DNA of 33,471 bases from JBKQHQ01 sp052148715 (GCA_052148715.1 JBKQHQ010000196.1:1-33471), one strand, 5' to 3'; shown: positions 14,713 to 23,526, counted from the stretch's first letter. Notes: generated by a model from the sequence alone, not told the origin. Program-made: numbers and translations.

Positions 14713-15537
14713 GTGTCGGCGCAACAGGAAAGCAGGCGATTAACCGCGCCTGATATCGGCGCGCGCAAGGGCGGCGAGCCGATCGTCTGCCTCACGTCCT
14801 ATCACGCCCACACGGCGCGCATCATCGACCAGTATTGCGATGTCATTCTTGTCGGCGACTCGCTCGGCATGGTCATGCATGGCCTCGAGACGACCGTCCC
14901 GGTGACTCTTGACATGATGATCATGCAGGGGCTCGCAGTGATGCGGGGGTCGCGGAGGGCGCTGGTCGTGGTCGACATGCCGTTCGGCTCCTACGAAGGC
15001 TCCAGGGAGCAGGCATTCGCCTCCGCTTCGCGGGTCCTGAAGGAGACGGGCTGCGGCGCCATCAAGGTCGAAGGCGGCCGGCGCATGGCGGAGACGATTG
15101 CGTTTCTGGTGGAACGGGGGGTACCAGTGATGGGCCATGTCGGCCTCACCCCGCAATCGATCAACGTCCTCGGCTCCTTCCGCGCGCGCGGGCGCGACCA
15201 GGCCGATTGGGGTCCGATCGAGGCGGATGCGCTCGCCGTTGCATCGGCGGGCGCGTTCTCCGTGGTGCTCGAGGCGGTGGCCGAGCCGCTGGGGCGCCGC
15301 ATCACCGAGGCGGTGGCGATCCCAACCATCGGTATCGGGGCTAGTCCCGCCTGCGACGGACAGGTTCTGGTGCTGGAAGATATGCTCGGGCTGTCGCCGC
15401 GAGTGCCGAAATTCGTCAAGCGCTATAGCGAGCTCGGACCTTCGATCGAGGCCGCCGTGCGTGCCTATGCGCAGGAGGTGCGGGCCCGCACCTTCCCTGG
15501 ACCGGAGCACATCTACCCGATGAAGCCGAAATCGTAA
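14713..15537 (+). CDS. panB: 3-methyl-2-oxobutanoate hydroxymethyltransferase
   Basis: The first committed enzyme of pantothenate (coenzyme A) synthesis, which moves a hydroxymethyl group from methylene-tetrahydrofolate to 2-oxoisovalerate. The 274-aa length is normal. Metal and substrate ligands are visible: Asp49 in VGDSLGMVMHG, Asp88 in VVVDMPFGSYE and Glu120 in IKVEGG. GHVGLTPQS and GIGASPACDGQVLV are further signatures. The GTG start at 14713 has GGAG about nine bases upstream, overlapping the end of the NnrU gene. The partner panC is not in the window. Cytoplasmic decamer in relatives. Confidence 0.95.
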   Translation: MSAQQESRRLTAPDIGARKGGEPIVCLTSYHAHTARIIDQYCDVILVGDSLGMVMHGLETTVPVTLDMMIMQGLAVMRGSRRALVVVDMPFGSYEGSREQAFASASRVLKETGCGAIKVEGGRRMAETIAFLVERGVPVMGHVGLTPQSINVLGSFRARGRDQADWGPIEADALAVASAGAFSVVLEAVAEPLGRRITEAVAIPTIGIGASPACDGQVLVLEDMLGLSPRVPKFVKRYSELGPSIEAAVRAYAQEVRARTFPGPEHIYPMKPKS

Positions 15538-15724
15538 GGCCTCCCGGCCACTACGAAATTACGTGGCTGGTCTTTGCCTTGCCGCCGCCATATCGTTAGG
15601 TTACGGGCGGCCGGGATCGGGAAGTCGGCCGCGACCAGGATTAAGCCTCTTCGCTGCCGGCGATGGTTTCCGGTGGTCGTTCTATACGGCAAGATCGGTA
15701 CTCAATTTGCCGCAGAATGTCTTT

Positions 15725-15729
15725 GGGGA
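15725..15729 (+). promoter_or_regulatory. Shine-Dalgarno of the TPR protein gene
   Basis: GGGGA six bases before GTG 15736. It selects that start over an ATG-like open frame that extends back to 15574. Confidence 0.55.
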
Positions 15730-15735
15730 TTGTGC

Positions 15736-16389
15736 GTGGTCGATATTTTCCAGGAAGTCGATGAGGAAGTCCGACGCGAACGGCTGCAAAAGCTGTGGGA
15801 GCGGTACGGCGCCTATGCCGTGGCGGCGGCCGTTGCGGTCGTCCTCGGCATTGCGGCTTGGCGTGGTTACGACTGGTGGCAGGTGCGCAAAGCAGCCCAA
15901 GCAGGCTCCGCCTTCGAAAGCGCCATCGTCCAGAGCGAGCAAGGCAAGCACGCCGACGCGGAGACGGCCTTCGCCAAGATAGCGACCGATGGCACCTCGA
16001 GCTATCGAATCATGGCGGAGCTGCGCGAGGCGGCGGAGCTCGCCCAGACCGACCCCGCCGCCGGCGTAAAGGCCTATGATGCCTTGGTGGTCGATCGCAG
16101 CCTCGGTCCGGTATGGCAGGATTTGGCGGGCGTGCGCGCGGGCATCCTGCTCGAGGACACGAGTCCATATTCGGAGCTGCGCCTGCGGCTCGAACCGCTC
16201 GCAAGCGCGGACCGAACCTTCCGCCACACGGCGCGGGAACTCTTGGCCTTTTCCGCATGGCGCTCGGGCGACATGGCCGAGGCGCGCCGCTGGGGCGAGC
16301 TGATTGCTACCGACGGGGAAACGCCGGCAGGCATCCGCAATCGCGTCGAGGTGCTCATGGGTCTCGTTCCGGCCGCGGCGAAGGGGTGA
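15736..16389 (+). CDS. Membrane-anchored tetratricopeptide-like protein (YfgM type)
   Basis: A 217-aa protein with a charged cytoplasmic N-terminus (DIFQEVDEEVRRERLQKLWERYG), one membrane helix at about residues 26-44 and a periplasmic helical-repeat domain (AFESAIVQSEQGKHADAETAFAKIA style TPR pairs). This is the YfgM / YfgM-like DUF2133 architecture. In E. coli YfgM is tied to the SecYEG translocon, PpiD and the RcsB stress response. The same position, two genes before der, is kept here. The GTG at 15736 is chosen because the preceding in-frame sequence is Arg/Cys-rich noncoding and a GGGGA lies six bases before it. Ten bases separate its stop from the next gene. Confidence 0.85.
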   Translation: MVDIFQEVDEEVRRERLQKLWERYGAYAVAAAVAVVLGIAAWRGYDWWQVRKAAQAGSAFESAIVQSEQGKHADAETAFAKIATDGTSSYRIMAELREAAELAQTDPAAGVKAYDALVVDRSLGPVWQDLAGVRAGILLEDTSPYSELRLRLEPLASADRTFRHTARELLAFSAWRSGDMAEARRWGELIATDGETPAGIRNRVEVLMGLVPAAAKG

Positions 16390-16399
16390 GGGGGCTAAG

Positions 16400-16867
16400 A
16401 TGAGCCGCTTGCGTCGTGCGGTTTTTACCGCTTGCATGCTCTGCCTGGGATCCGCGCTTGGCGGATGCGAAAACTTCGATATCGATAAGCTCTCGGAGAT
16501 GTTCGACAAAAAGGAGCCGTTGAAGGGGGACCGCAAGCCGTTGTTTCCGCAGGGCGTTCCCGGCGTGCCCCAGGGTGTGCCGGCGGAGTTGATGAAAGGC
16601 CATGCGGCCGAGGCCGAGGCACCAGCGGCCCCACCCCCGGCACCGGGGACGGAGGCCAAGGTGCCTGCCGCGAAGCCGAAACCGAAGCCGAAGCCGAAGG
16701 TCGCGAGCGCCCCGCCGCCGCAGGGGCAGTCGACCGCATCGGCGCCCTGGCCTTCGCAGCAGCAACAGCAAAATCAAAGTCAGAGCCCGCCCGCCAGCGC
16801 CCCGTGGCCCGCCGCGCAGCAGCGCCAGACGGAATGGCCGGCGTCGCCCGGTGGGGCTTCGCACTGA
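16400..16867 (+). CDS. Small proline-rich lipoprotein in the bamB position
   Basis: A 155-aa secreted lipoprotein. The signal peptide RLRRAVFTACMLCLGSALGGC ends in an LGGC lipobox, so Cys23 would be lipidated. A short conserved-looking segment follows (NFDIDKLSEMFDKKEP, then LKGDRKPLFPQGVPGVPQGVP). The remainder is low-complexity: Ala/Pro-rich, a Lys-Pro repeat near residues 93-101, Gln-rich runs and two SAPWP repeats. The start has GAGGGGG shortly upstream. Many bacteria carry the beta-propeller lipoprotein BamB between yfgM and der. Here no propeller repeats are present. The start of the mature region faintly recalls the BamB leader (LPGKR-V-like), so this may be a lineage-specific replacement or remnant. 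Function unknown. In its favour as a gene: tight spacing and frame integrity. Confidence 0.8.
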   Translation: MSRLRRAVFTACMLCLGSALGGCENFDIDKLSEMFDKKEPLKGDRKPLFPQGVPGVPQGVPAELMKGHAAEAEAPAAPPPAPGTEAKVPAAKPKPKPKPKVASAPPPQGQSTASAPWPSQQQQQNQSQSPPASAPWPAAQQRQTEWPASPGGASH

Positions 16868-16904
16868 TCGTTGCCAACAGCCTCGCGGGTGGGGCGAATG
16901 AGTC

Positions 16905-18287
16905 ATGAGCTTCACCATCGCCATTGTCGGCCGGCCGAATGTCGGCAAGTCGACTCTGTTCAACCGGCTGGTTGGGCGGCGCCTCGCGCTGGTTGATGAC
17001 CGGCCAGGCGTTACACGCGACCGCCGCGAGGGCGAGGCCCGGCTCGGCGATCTCGCCTTCACCATCATCGACACGGCCGGGCTCGAGGAATCGTCGCCGG
17101 GTAGCCTGTCCGGACGCATGCAGGCACAAACGCAGGCGGCGCTGGGGCAAGCGGATGCCATCTTCTTCGTGATCGACGCGCGTGCCGGATTGACCCCGGT
17201 CGATCGCACGTTTGCCGACTTGATCCGCAAGGCCGGCAGGCCCGCGATTCTGATTGCCAACAAAAGCGAGGGCCGTGCCGGAGAAGCGGGTGCGCTCGAG
17301 GCATACGCCTTGGGCCTCGGCGAGCCGGTAGCCATCTCGGCCGAGCACGGGGAGGGGCTCGCCGAGCTCTACGAAGCCTTGCGCGCGGCCTTGCCCGAGC
17401 AAACCGATCAGCCGACGCAGGGCCGGGCGGAAGGGGGCCCGGAGGAAGGCGAGTTGCAAGACGCGAGCTTGAGCGCGCCGATTCACGTTGCCGTCGTCGG
17501 CCGGCCCAATGCCGGCAAGTCGACCCTGATCAATCGGCTCTTGGGGGAGGAGCGTCTGCTCACCGGTCCCGAGGCCGGAATAACCCGTGATGCCATTGCG
17601 GTCGACCTTGCCTGGCAGGGGCGACCGTTCCGCCTGTACGACACCGCCGGAATGCGCCGGCCTGCGCGCATCGCCGAGAAGCTTGAAAAACTGTCGGTCG
17701 CGGATGCCCTCAATGCCATCCGTTTTGCGCAGGTGGTGATCCTGCTCATGGACGCGGAGCATCCATTCGAGGAACAGGATCTGCGCCTCGCCGATCTGAT
17801 CGAGCGCGAAGGCCGCGCGCTGGTCATCGGCATGAACAAATGGGACCTGGTGGAGCGCCCACCCGGAGCGATCACCAAGCTGCGGGACGAGGTGGACCAT
17901 TGGCTGCCGCAGCTCAAGGGGGTACCCATCGTCGCGGTATCCGGCCTGTCCGGCGCAGGCCTCGACCGACTCGGGCAAGCGGTGCTCGACATCTACGAGA
18001 TCTGGAACCGGCGCCTGCCGACCAGCGGCCTCAATCGCTGGCTGCAGCAGGCGCTCAGCGAGCACCCGCCGCCGGCGGTGGCCGGACGGCGGATCAAGCT
18101 CAACTACATCACCCAGCCGAAGAGCCGGCCGCCTACCTTCGTGGTGTTCTGCACCCGCGCCGACGCGGTTCCGGCCGCCTATCGGCGTTATCTCGTGAAC
18201 GGCCTGCGCGAGGCCTTCGCGCTGCCGGGCACGCCGATCCGCTTGATGCTGCGCGAAAAGGCCAATCCCTACGCCGGACGGGATTGA
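16905..18287 (+). CDS. der: Ribosome biogenesis GTPase Der (EngA)
   Basis: A tandem-domain GTPase needed for 50S ribosomal subunit maturation (460 aa, normal length). Both G domains are complete. The first has GRPNVGKS at about 9-16, DTAG at 56-59 and NKSE at 119-122. The second has GRPNAGKS at about 199-206, DTAGMRR at 246-252 and NKWD at 311-314. The C-terminal KH-like domain with LNYITQPKSRPPTFVVFC is present. The linker between G domains (about residues 163-190) is Gln/Glu/Gly-rich and acidic. It starts 37 bases after the lipoprotein gene. Confidence 0.97.
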   Translation: MSFTIAIVGRPNVGKSTLFNRLVGRRLALVDDRPGVTRDRREGEARLGDLAFTIIDTAGLEESSPGSLSGRMQAQTQAALGQADAIFFVIDARAGLTPVDRTFADLIRKAGRPAILIANKSEGRAGEAGALEAYALGLGEPVAISAEHGEGLAELYEALRAALPEQTDQPTQGRAEGGPEEGELQDASLSAPIHVAVVGRPNAGKSTLINRLLGEERLLTGPEAGITRDAIAVDLAWQGRPFRLYDTAGMRRPARIAEKLEKLSVADALNAIRFAQVVILLMDAEHPFEEQDLRLADLIEREGRALVIGMNKWDLVERPPGAITKLRDEVDHWLPQLKGVPIVAVSGLSGAGLDRLGQAVLDIYEIWNRRLPTSGLNRWLQQALSEHPPPAVAGRRIKLNYITQPKSRPPTFVVFCTRADAVPAAYRRYLVNGLREAFALPGTPIRLMLREKANPYAGRD

Positions 18288-18322
18288 GACGAACCGTAGA
18301 GTTTGTGTCAGAGACCTAATTT

Positions 18323-19552
18323 ATGCATCAGCCGCAACCAAAGCTTGCCCCTCGACGCGCCGCGTTTCTGTTCGTCTTCTTCACCGTGCTGCTCGACATG
18401 CTGGCGCTCGGGATGGTCATCCCGGTGCTGCCGAAGCTCATCGAATCCTTCGTCGCCGGTGATACGGCAACCGCGTCGCTGATCTTCGGCGTCTTCAGCA
18501 CCGCTTGGGCGGTGATGCAATTCTTCTTTGCTCCGGTGCAGGGCGCTCTGTCGGACCGGTTCGGACGCCGTCCGGTGATCCTGCTCTCCAATTTCGGTCT
18601 CGGGCTCGACTACATCCTCATGGCGGTCTCACCGTCGCTCGCGTGGCTGTTCGTCGGGCGTCTCATTTCGGGAATCAGCGCGGCCAGCATCTCGACCGCC
18701 TATGCCTACATCACCGATGTGACGGTGCCGGAAAAACGCTCGGCGAGCTTCGGCATGTTGGGGGCAGCCTTCGGCGCCGGCTTCGTGGTCGGGCCGGCCG
18801 TCGGCGGCCTCCTCGGCGCCGTCGACCCGAGGCTCCCGTTCTGGGTCGCGGCGGGTTTGAGCCTGCTCAACGGCCTGTATGGACTCTTCGTGCTGCCCGA
18901 GTCGTTGACGCGGGAGCGACGCTCGCAGTCGCTCGGCTGGCGTCGCGCGAACCCGCTCGGCTCGCTGAAGCTGCTGCGCTCGCATCCCGAGCTTCTCGGC
19001 CTCGGCGTCGCGAATTTTTTCGCCTATCTGGCGCATTCGGCGCTCCCCAACATCTTCGTCCTCTATGCGGGGTACCGCTACGGCTGGGACGAGAGCAGGG
19101 TAGGTTTCGTGCTCGGCGCGGCAGGGGTGTGCGCCGTCGTCGTGCAGGTGTTTCTGATCAAGCCGATCGTCGCGGCCGTCGGCGATCGTGGTGCGCTGCT
19201 GCTGGGCCTCGTGTTCGGCGCCATCGGATTTGCGATCTACGGCGTGGCGCCGACCGGCCTTATCTTCTGCATCGGCATTCCGGTGATGTCGCTGTGGGGG
19301 CTTGCCTCGCCGGCCGCGCAGGCGCTGATGAGCCAGCGCGTGACGGCAACGGAGCAAGGACGCCTGCAGGGCGCCAACAGCAGCACCCAGGGGATCGCGA
19401 ACCTCGTCGGGCCGGGAGTGTTCACCTACAGCTTCTACTACGCGATCAAAACGTCGCAGCAGCTCGATTTTCCCGGCGCGCCGTTCGTGTTGGCGGCGCT
19501 GATGCTGTTCGCCGCCGCGGCGGTGAGCTGGCGCGCGACGCGCGTGCGGTGA
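18323..19552 (+). CDS. MFS transporter, Tet-like DHA1 family
   Basis: A 409-aa inner-membrane exporter with about 12 hydrophobic helices. The helix 2-3 loop carries the MFS A motif GALSDRFGRRPVIL. The C motif-like stretch AAFGAGFVVGPAVGGLLGAVDPRLPFWVAAGL in helix 5-6 marks the antiporter group. The N-terminus (FVFFTVLLDMLALGMVIPVLPKLI) is the TetA/tetracycline-type start. Members export tetracyclines or other hydrophobic compounds by proton exchange. Drug specificity cannot be assigned here, and no tetR-like repressor is adjacent. It follows der by 35 bases on the same strand. Its stop lies 11 bases from the convergent dctP stop. Confidence 0.85.
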   Translation: MHQPQPKLAPRRAAFLFVFFTVLLDMLALGMVIPVLPKLIESFVAGDTATASLIFGVFSTAWAVMQFFFAPVQGALSDRFGRRPVILLSNFGLGLDYILMAVSPSLAWLFVGRLISGISAASISTAYAYITDVTVPEKRSASFGMLGAAFGAGFVVGPAVGGLLGAVDPRLPFWVAAGLSLLNGLYGLFVLPESLTRERRSQSLGWRRANPLGSLKLLRSHPELLGLGVANFFAYLAHSALPNIFVLYAGYRYGWDESRVGFVLGAAGVCAVVVQVFLIKPIVAAVGDRGALLLGLVFGAIGFAIYGVAPTGLIFCIGIPVMSLWGLASPAAQALMSQRVTATEQGRLQGANSSTQGIANLVGPGVFTYSFYYAIKTSQQLDFPGAPFVLAALMLFAAAAVSWRATRVR

Positions 19553-19563
19553 TTTTGGCCGCG

Positions 19564-20583
19564 CTACTGCCGATACTTCGCAGCCGCCGCGAGCATCGCC
19601 TCGTAGTCGGCCTTGATCGTGGGATTGGCCGAGAGGACTTGCGTCGCAACCGGCTGCACGATGTCGAGGTACCGCTTGGCTTCGTCGGGCGAGAGCCTGA
19701 TGAGCTCGCCGCCGTTCTTGCGCCAAACCTCCTCCGCGCGCTTGATGTCGTCGAGGTTCCAGGTCGAGAACAGCACCTCGGCTTTGCGCGATTCCTCGCG
19801 CACGATGGCTTCGAGCTCCGGCCCCAACGACTTCATGAATTGCCGGTTGACGGCAACCGGCGACACCAGCGTCGTCGCCGGCAGGAAGGTCAACGGCTTG
19901 GCGATGTCGTAGTACTTGAAGGCGGTGAATGGCGCGATGCCGGCGATCATGCCGTCAATGGTGCGGTTCTGCATCGCCGGCAGCGCTTCGCCGAGCGGAA
20001 GCGAGACCGGCAGGACGCCGAGCTTCTTGAACGGCTCGACCTGGATCGGTGCTCCGCCTTGGGTGCGGATTTTTAGGCCCTGGAAATCGGCGACCGAGCG
20101 CACCCCCTTGTGTGAGAGCAGCATCATCGGGCCGTAGATGCCGGGCGCCAGGATCTCGATGCCCTTGTCGGCGCCGAAGGTGGCGAGCCGGCTGCGGATC
20201 GCCGGATCATCCACGACCTTGTTGCCGTGCACCACATCATCGAACAGGCCCGGCGCATCGAGCACCTGGAAACGTGGCTCGAGGCTCACCCAAAAGCCGT
20301 TCGCCGAGCTTGCGGCCTCGATCGTGCCCAGCGCCACGCCCTCGACCACGGCCGGCAGCTGCCCGAGCTGGTTCGCCGGGTAGATCTCCACCTTGATGCG
20401 CCCATTCGAGCGCGCTTCGACGCCGGCCTTGAGCGCCTTGAAATACTCATGGACGACGTCGTTGATCGTAGGCAGCGACAGCTTCATTGTGAATTGCTGC
20501 GCGCGCGCCATTGTCGGTGCAACAACGCCGAGCAGCACAAAGCCGATGAGCGCGGCGGCCAGACGGCCGATCATTGCGTGCAT
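19564..20583 (-). CDS. TRAP transporter substrate-binding protein (DctP family)
   Basis: A periplasmic receptor (339 aa) for a sodium-driven TRAP carrier. The signal peptide has a hydrophobic core AALIGFVLLGVVAP and a cleavage site near ARA-QQ at about residue 28. The mature start FTMKLSLPTINDVVHEYFKALKAGVEARSNGRIKVEIYPANQLG is a classic DctP beginning, and GLKIRTQGGAPI is the carboxylate-binding Arg region. Ligands of the family are mostly organic acids. The ligand is not predictable, though the second Arg motif supports a carboxylate. GGGAGG lies about eight bases before the ATG. Third gene of the dctQ-dctM-dctP set, an order different from the usual P-Q-M. Confidence 0.92.
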   Translation of the reverse strand: MHAMIGRLAAALIGFVLLGVVAPTMARAQQFTMKLSLPTINDVVHEYFKALKAGVEARSNGRIKVEIYPANQLGQLPAVVEGVALGTIEAASSANGFWVSLEPRFQVLDAPGLFDDVVHGNKVVDDPAIRSRLATFGADKGIEILAPGIYGPMMLLSHKGVRSVADFQGLKIRTQGGAPIQVEPFKKLGVLPVSLPLGEALPAMQNRTIDGMIAGIAPFTAFKYYDIAKPLTFLPATTLVSPVAVNRQFMKSLGPELEAIVREESRKAEVLFSTWNLDDIKRAEEVWRKNGGELIRLSPDEAKRYLDIVQPVATQVLSANPTIKADYEAMLAAAAKYRQ

Positions 20584-20617
20584 AGAGTGCCCCTCCCTTG
20601 GGTCTCTCTTAGTTCTA

Positions 20618-21898
20618 TCACCTGGCGAGCAGGTAGCGGACGCCGATCAGCGAGATGTCCGGTATGTAGGTGATCAGCGCCAAGGCGATGAGATAGAGTA
20701 TCACGAAGGGGATGATCCCGCGATAGATCGTCTCGAGCTTGAGGCCGAGCACCGACTGCGCCACGAAGATGTTGATGCCGAACGGCGGGTGAAACAAGCC
20801 GATCGCGAGATTGACGGTCACCACGATCCCGAAATGGACGGTATCGATCCCGGCGGCCTTGACCAGCGGCACGAGCAGCGGGCTCAAAAGCAGGATCGCC
20901 GACAGCGGATCGAGGAAGCAGCCGACCAGCAGCAGCAGGATATTGATCCCGAGGAGCAGCATCCAAGCCGATACGTTGAACGATTGCAGCCAGGCGGTCA
21001 TCGCGGCCGGGACTTGGTTCACGGTGAGGAGCCAGGCGAACACGCCGGCGCAGGCGACGATGATCAAAACTTGCCCGCTGAACAGCACGGTGGCGGCGGC
21101 GGCTTCGACGATATCGTGCCAATTGAGCTCGCGAAAAACGAACGTGGTGACGAGCGCGGCGTAGACGCAGGCGACGGCGGCGGCTTCGGTCGGCGAGAAC
21201 ACGCCGCCGTAGATGCCGCCGAGGATGATCGCCGGCGCTCCGAGCGCCCACAGGCTGCGGCCCGCCGCGCGCAGGAATACCTCGCGATGAAACGGCTCGG
21301 CGGCGCCGAAATTCTCGCGCCGCGCGCGCCAGACGACGTAGACCGCGAGCATGGCGGCAATGAGCAGCCCGGGCACCACGCCGGCGGCATAGAGCCTAGT
21401 CACCGACTCCTCGGCGGCCGCGCCGTACACGATCATCGGGATGCTCGGCGGGATGATGACGTCGATCGCGCCCACCGCGGTGATGAGGCCGGCGATGAAG
21501 GTCTCTGGATAGCCGGCACGCCGCATCGCCGGCACCATCACCTTGCCGATGGTCGCGACCGTCGCGGCGCTGGCGCCGGAGATCGCGCCGAAGATCGCCG
21601 AGGTGCCGACGGCGGTGACGCCGAGGCTGCCACGGATCGAGCCGACGCCTCCTTGCACGAAATCGACCAGCCGCTGTGCAACGCTGCCGCGGCCCATCAG
21701 CTCGCCGGCGTAGATGAAGAACGGAACGGCGAGCAGCGCCGAGGCATTGATCGAGGCAAACAAGTTCTGATGCAGAGCGGCGAGCGGCACGTGCATGTAG
21801 AATACGAGCGCAACACTCACCGCGGTTAACAGCACCATGAAGATCGGAAAACCGAGCAGCAGCAGCGCAACCGGCGTGACGGCGAGCGCGAAGGTCAT
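20618..21898 (-). CDS. TRAP transporter large permease (DctM)
   Basis: The 12-helix transport subunit of the TRAP carrier (426 aa, normal length). Family segments include PFFIYAGELMGRG, SIRGSLGVTAVGTSAIFGAISGASAATVATIG and IPPSIPMIVYGA. The ATG overlaps the dctQ stop in an ATGA arrangement, and dctP follows 34 bases later. Works with DctQ in the inner membrane using a sodium gradient. Confidence 0.94.
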   Translation of the reverse strand: MTFALAVTPVALLLLGFPIFMVLLTAVSVALVFYMHVPLAALHQNLFASINASALLAVPFFIYAGELMGRGSVAQRLVDFVQGGVGSIRGSLGVTAVGTSAIFGAISGASAATVATIGKVMVPAMRRAGYPETFIAGLITAVGAIDVIIPPSIPMIVYGAAAEESVTRLYAAGVVPGLLIAAMLAVYVVWRARRENFGAAEPFHREVFLRAAGRSLWALGAPAIILGGIYGGVFSPTEAAAVACVYAALVTTFVFRELNWHDIVEAAAATVLFSGQVLIIVACAGVFAWLLTVNQVPAAMTAWLQSFNVSAWMLLLGINILLLLVGCFLDPLSAILLLSPLLVPLVKAAGIDTVHFGIVVTVNLAIGLFHPPFGINIFVAQSVLGLKLETIYRGIIPFVILYLIALALITYIPDISLIGVRYLLAR

Positions 21899-22401
21899 GG
21901 TCTTGCCTCGCCGCCGACGGACGGATCATGCAACGGTCGTGCGATGCGGACGAGCCGCGAGACGGCAACGACGAGCATAAGCCCAAATCCGAGTGCGACC
22001 GTCCCGTGCGGAATCCACATGGGAACTCCGGTCATGTCGCTGACGCGGCCAATGCGGAGCATTTGTCCGGCGTAGAACAAGGACTGGGTCAGCACGAAGC
22101 CCGCGAGGGTCACCAGCAGTACCTGCTCGAGCACCCGCAGCAAGAGGCGAGGGGGTGGCGGCAGGAACCGGACCAAAACATCCATCCGCAGATGCTGGTT
22201 GCGCCGCGTGACGACCGCGGCGCCGAGGAAGGTCATGCCGACCATGATGAAGATCTGCACCTCGTCGGAGCCGAGAAACGAGAGGCCGAACAGATAACGG
22301 CCGACCACATTGCTGAAGTTGAGCAGCACCGCGAGGATGAAGGCGTATGCCAGCGTCACTTCGATGACGCGCGCGGCGCGGTCGAAAGCCTTATCGATCA
22401 C
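21895..22401 (-). CDS. TRAP transporter small permease (DctQ)
   Basis: A four-helix small membrane subunit (168 aa). AFILAVLLNFSNVVGRYLFG and SDEVQIFIMVGMTFLGAAVVTRRNQHLRMDVL are characteristic DctQ segments. I place the start at GTG 22401 with a G-rich GGGGGCGG about eight bases upstream. The open frame continues upstream to 23274 but is only the antisense of the glutathione transferase gene. A TTG at 22419 is an alternative. Confidence 0.88.
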   Translation of the reverse strand: MIDKAFDRAARVIEVTLAYAFILAVLLNFSNVVGRYLFGLSFLGSDEVQIFIMVGMTFLGAAVVTRRNQHLRMDVLVRFLPPPPRLLLRVLEQVLLVTLAGFVLTQSLFYAGQMLRIGRVSDMTGVPMWIPHGTVALGFGLMLVVAVSRLVRIARPLHDPSVGGEARP

Positions 22402-22633
22402 CGGCGAACCCGCCCCCAAGGCACGGTGCCGACGCCCTCGAGCGACGCGGCACGGATGTTGTTTTGCGGCAAAGCTTAGGCGGGAAGCCGCCGGGGGACA
22501 ACCCGCCTCGGCGCGGCAACAGCGAATCCGCGCTGCCGCTGTGCAATACCCTTGCCCTTGGCTCGCCCCGATAATCTCCCTACAGTGATGCCAGACGATG
22601 AAAAACGCCGCAAGATCAAGCGGACGGTTTTCG

Positions 22634-22639
22634 AGGAGG
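22634..22639 (+). promoter_or_regulatory. Shine-Dalgarno of glutathione transferase gene
   Basis: A perfect AGGAGG eight bases before ATG 22648. It fixes the start against an open frame that runs back to 22552. Confidence 0.85.
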
Positions 22640-22647
22640 GGTTCGCC

Positions 22648-23262
22648 ATGTTGACGCTGTACTACGCTCCCGGAGCTTGCTCCATGGCCGCGCATATCGT
22701 TCTGGAGGAGAGCGGAGAAAAGTACACGCCGCAACGCGTCGACCTTGCCAACGGCGAGCAGCGCTCTGAGGCTTATCTCAAGATCAACCCGTTGGGGCGC
22801 GTGCCGGCGCTGCGTCTCGACAACGGTGAACCGCTCGCCGAGAACACCGCCATACTGCCGTATCTCGGCAAGCGGTTCGGCCTGTGGCCCAGCGATCCGG
22901 TGACCGAGGCGAAAGCCCTGTCCGTGATCGGTTTCTTTGCCGCGAGCGTGCATCCGGCGCATGCGCATATCAGCCGGCCCGAGCGATACGCGGCTGACCC
23001 CTCCGCCTTCGGCACGCTGAAGGAAACGGGCCTCAAGGTCTTCCACGGCTATCTGAAGCAAATCGACGGGATGCTGGCGAGGCGGGAATGGTTTTCCGAA
23101 AAATACTCCGTCCTCGATCCTTATGGTCTTGTCTTCTACAGCTGGGGCATCCGGCGCGAGTTCCCGATGGGGGAGCTCAAGAATTACACGACGTTCAAGG
23201 ATCGGATGCTCAAGCGTCCCGCTGTGCGGCGCGCTGTGGATGAAGAGAAGGTCAAGGTCTGA
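22648..23262 (+). CDS. Glutathione S-transferase, beta-like
   Basis: A cytoplasmic 204-aa enzyme of the thioredoxin-fold GST superfamily. The N-terminus LTLYYAPGACSMAAHIVLEE contains the Cys (residue 11) that beta-class bacterial GSTs use for mixed disulfides with glutathione. NPLGRVPAL carries the cis-Pro, and ENTAILPYL provides the glutathione gamma-Glu contacts. The C-terminal helical domain runs to the end. An AGGAGG eight bases upstream of the ATG supports this start. Divergent from the TRAP genes with 246 bases between them, so shared control is possible. The second substrate is unknown. Confidence 0.92.
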   Translation: MLTLYYAPGACSMAAHIVLEESGEKYTPQRVDLANGEQRSEAYLKINPLGRVPALRLDNGEPLAENTAILPYLGKRFGLWPSDPVTEAKALSVIGFFAASVHPAHAHISRPERYAADPSAFGTLKETGLKVFHGYLKQIDGMLARREWFSEKYSVLDPYGLVFYSWGIRREFPMGELKNYTTFKDRMLKRPAVRRAVDEEKVKV

Positions 23263-23307
23263 TCCGGCGGACACCCGAAAACAATTAGGCGCGGAACACG
23301 AACATCC

Positions 23308-23526
23308 ATGCGAAAGGCGCTGCTTTGGCTCGGGGGCTTGCTTTGCGTGATCGGCATCGCGCTGGTCGCGGCGAATGTGGTGATGGGCTATATGGGGCTC
23401 GGCGCCAGCTACAATTTCGGCGATCCGGCAAAGTTCGAATTCATCCTGGTGCCGTTCTGGCAGATCGGGCTCGCGACCGCAGTCGTCGGAGCGGCATGCC
23501 TATGGGCTGTGCGACGGCTGAGTTGA
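23308..23526 (+). CDS. Small two-helix membrane protein
   Basis: A 72-aa protein with two hydrophobic helices, about residues 4-27 and 48-67, joined by a polar loop (GASYNFGDPAKFEFI), and a short Arg-Arg C-terminus. It lies 45 bases after the GST gene on the same strand. No family recognised. Codon pattern resembles the neighbours, and the helix-loop-helix layout is not typical of random translation, so I consider it a real gene. Role unknown. Confidence 0.65.
   Translation: MRKALLWLGGLLCVIGIALVAANVVMGYMGLGASYNFGDPAKFEFILVPFWQIGLATAVVGAACLWAVRRLS

Noticed and set aside
22402..23274. N-terminal extension of DctQ to a 459-residue protein
   Set aside because: The upstream frame is antisense to the GST gene and has no DctQ features. 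GTG 22401 matches the family start.
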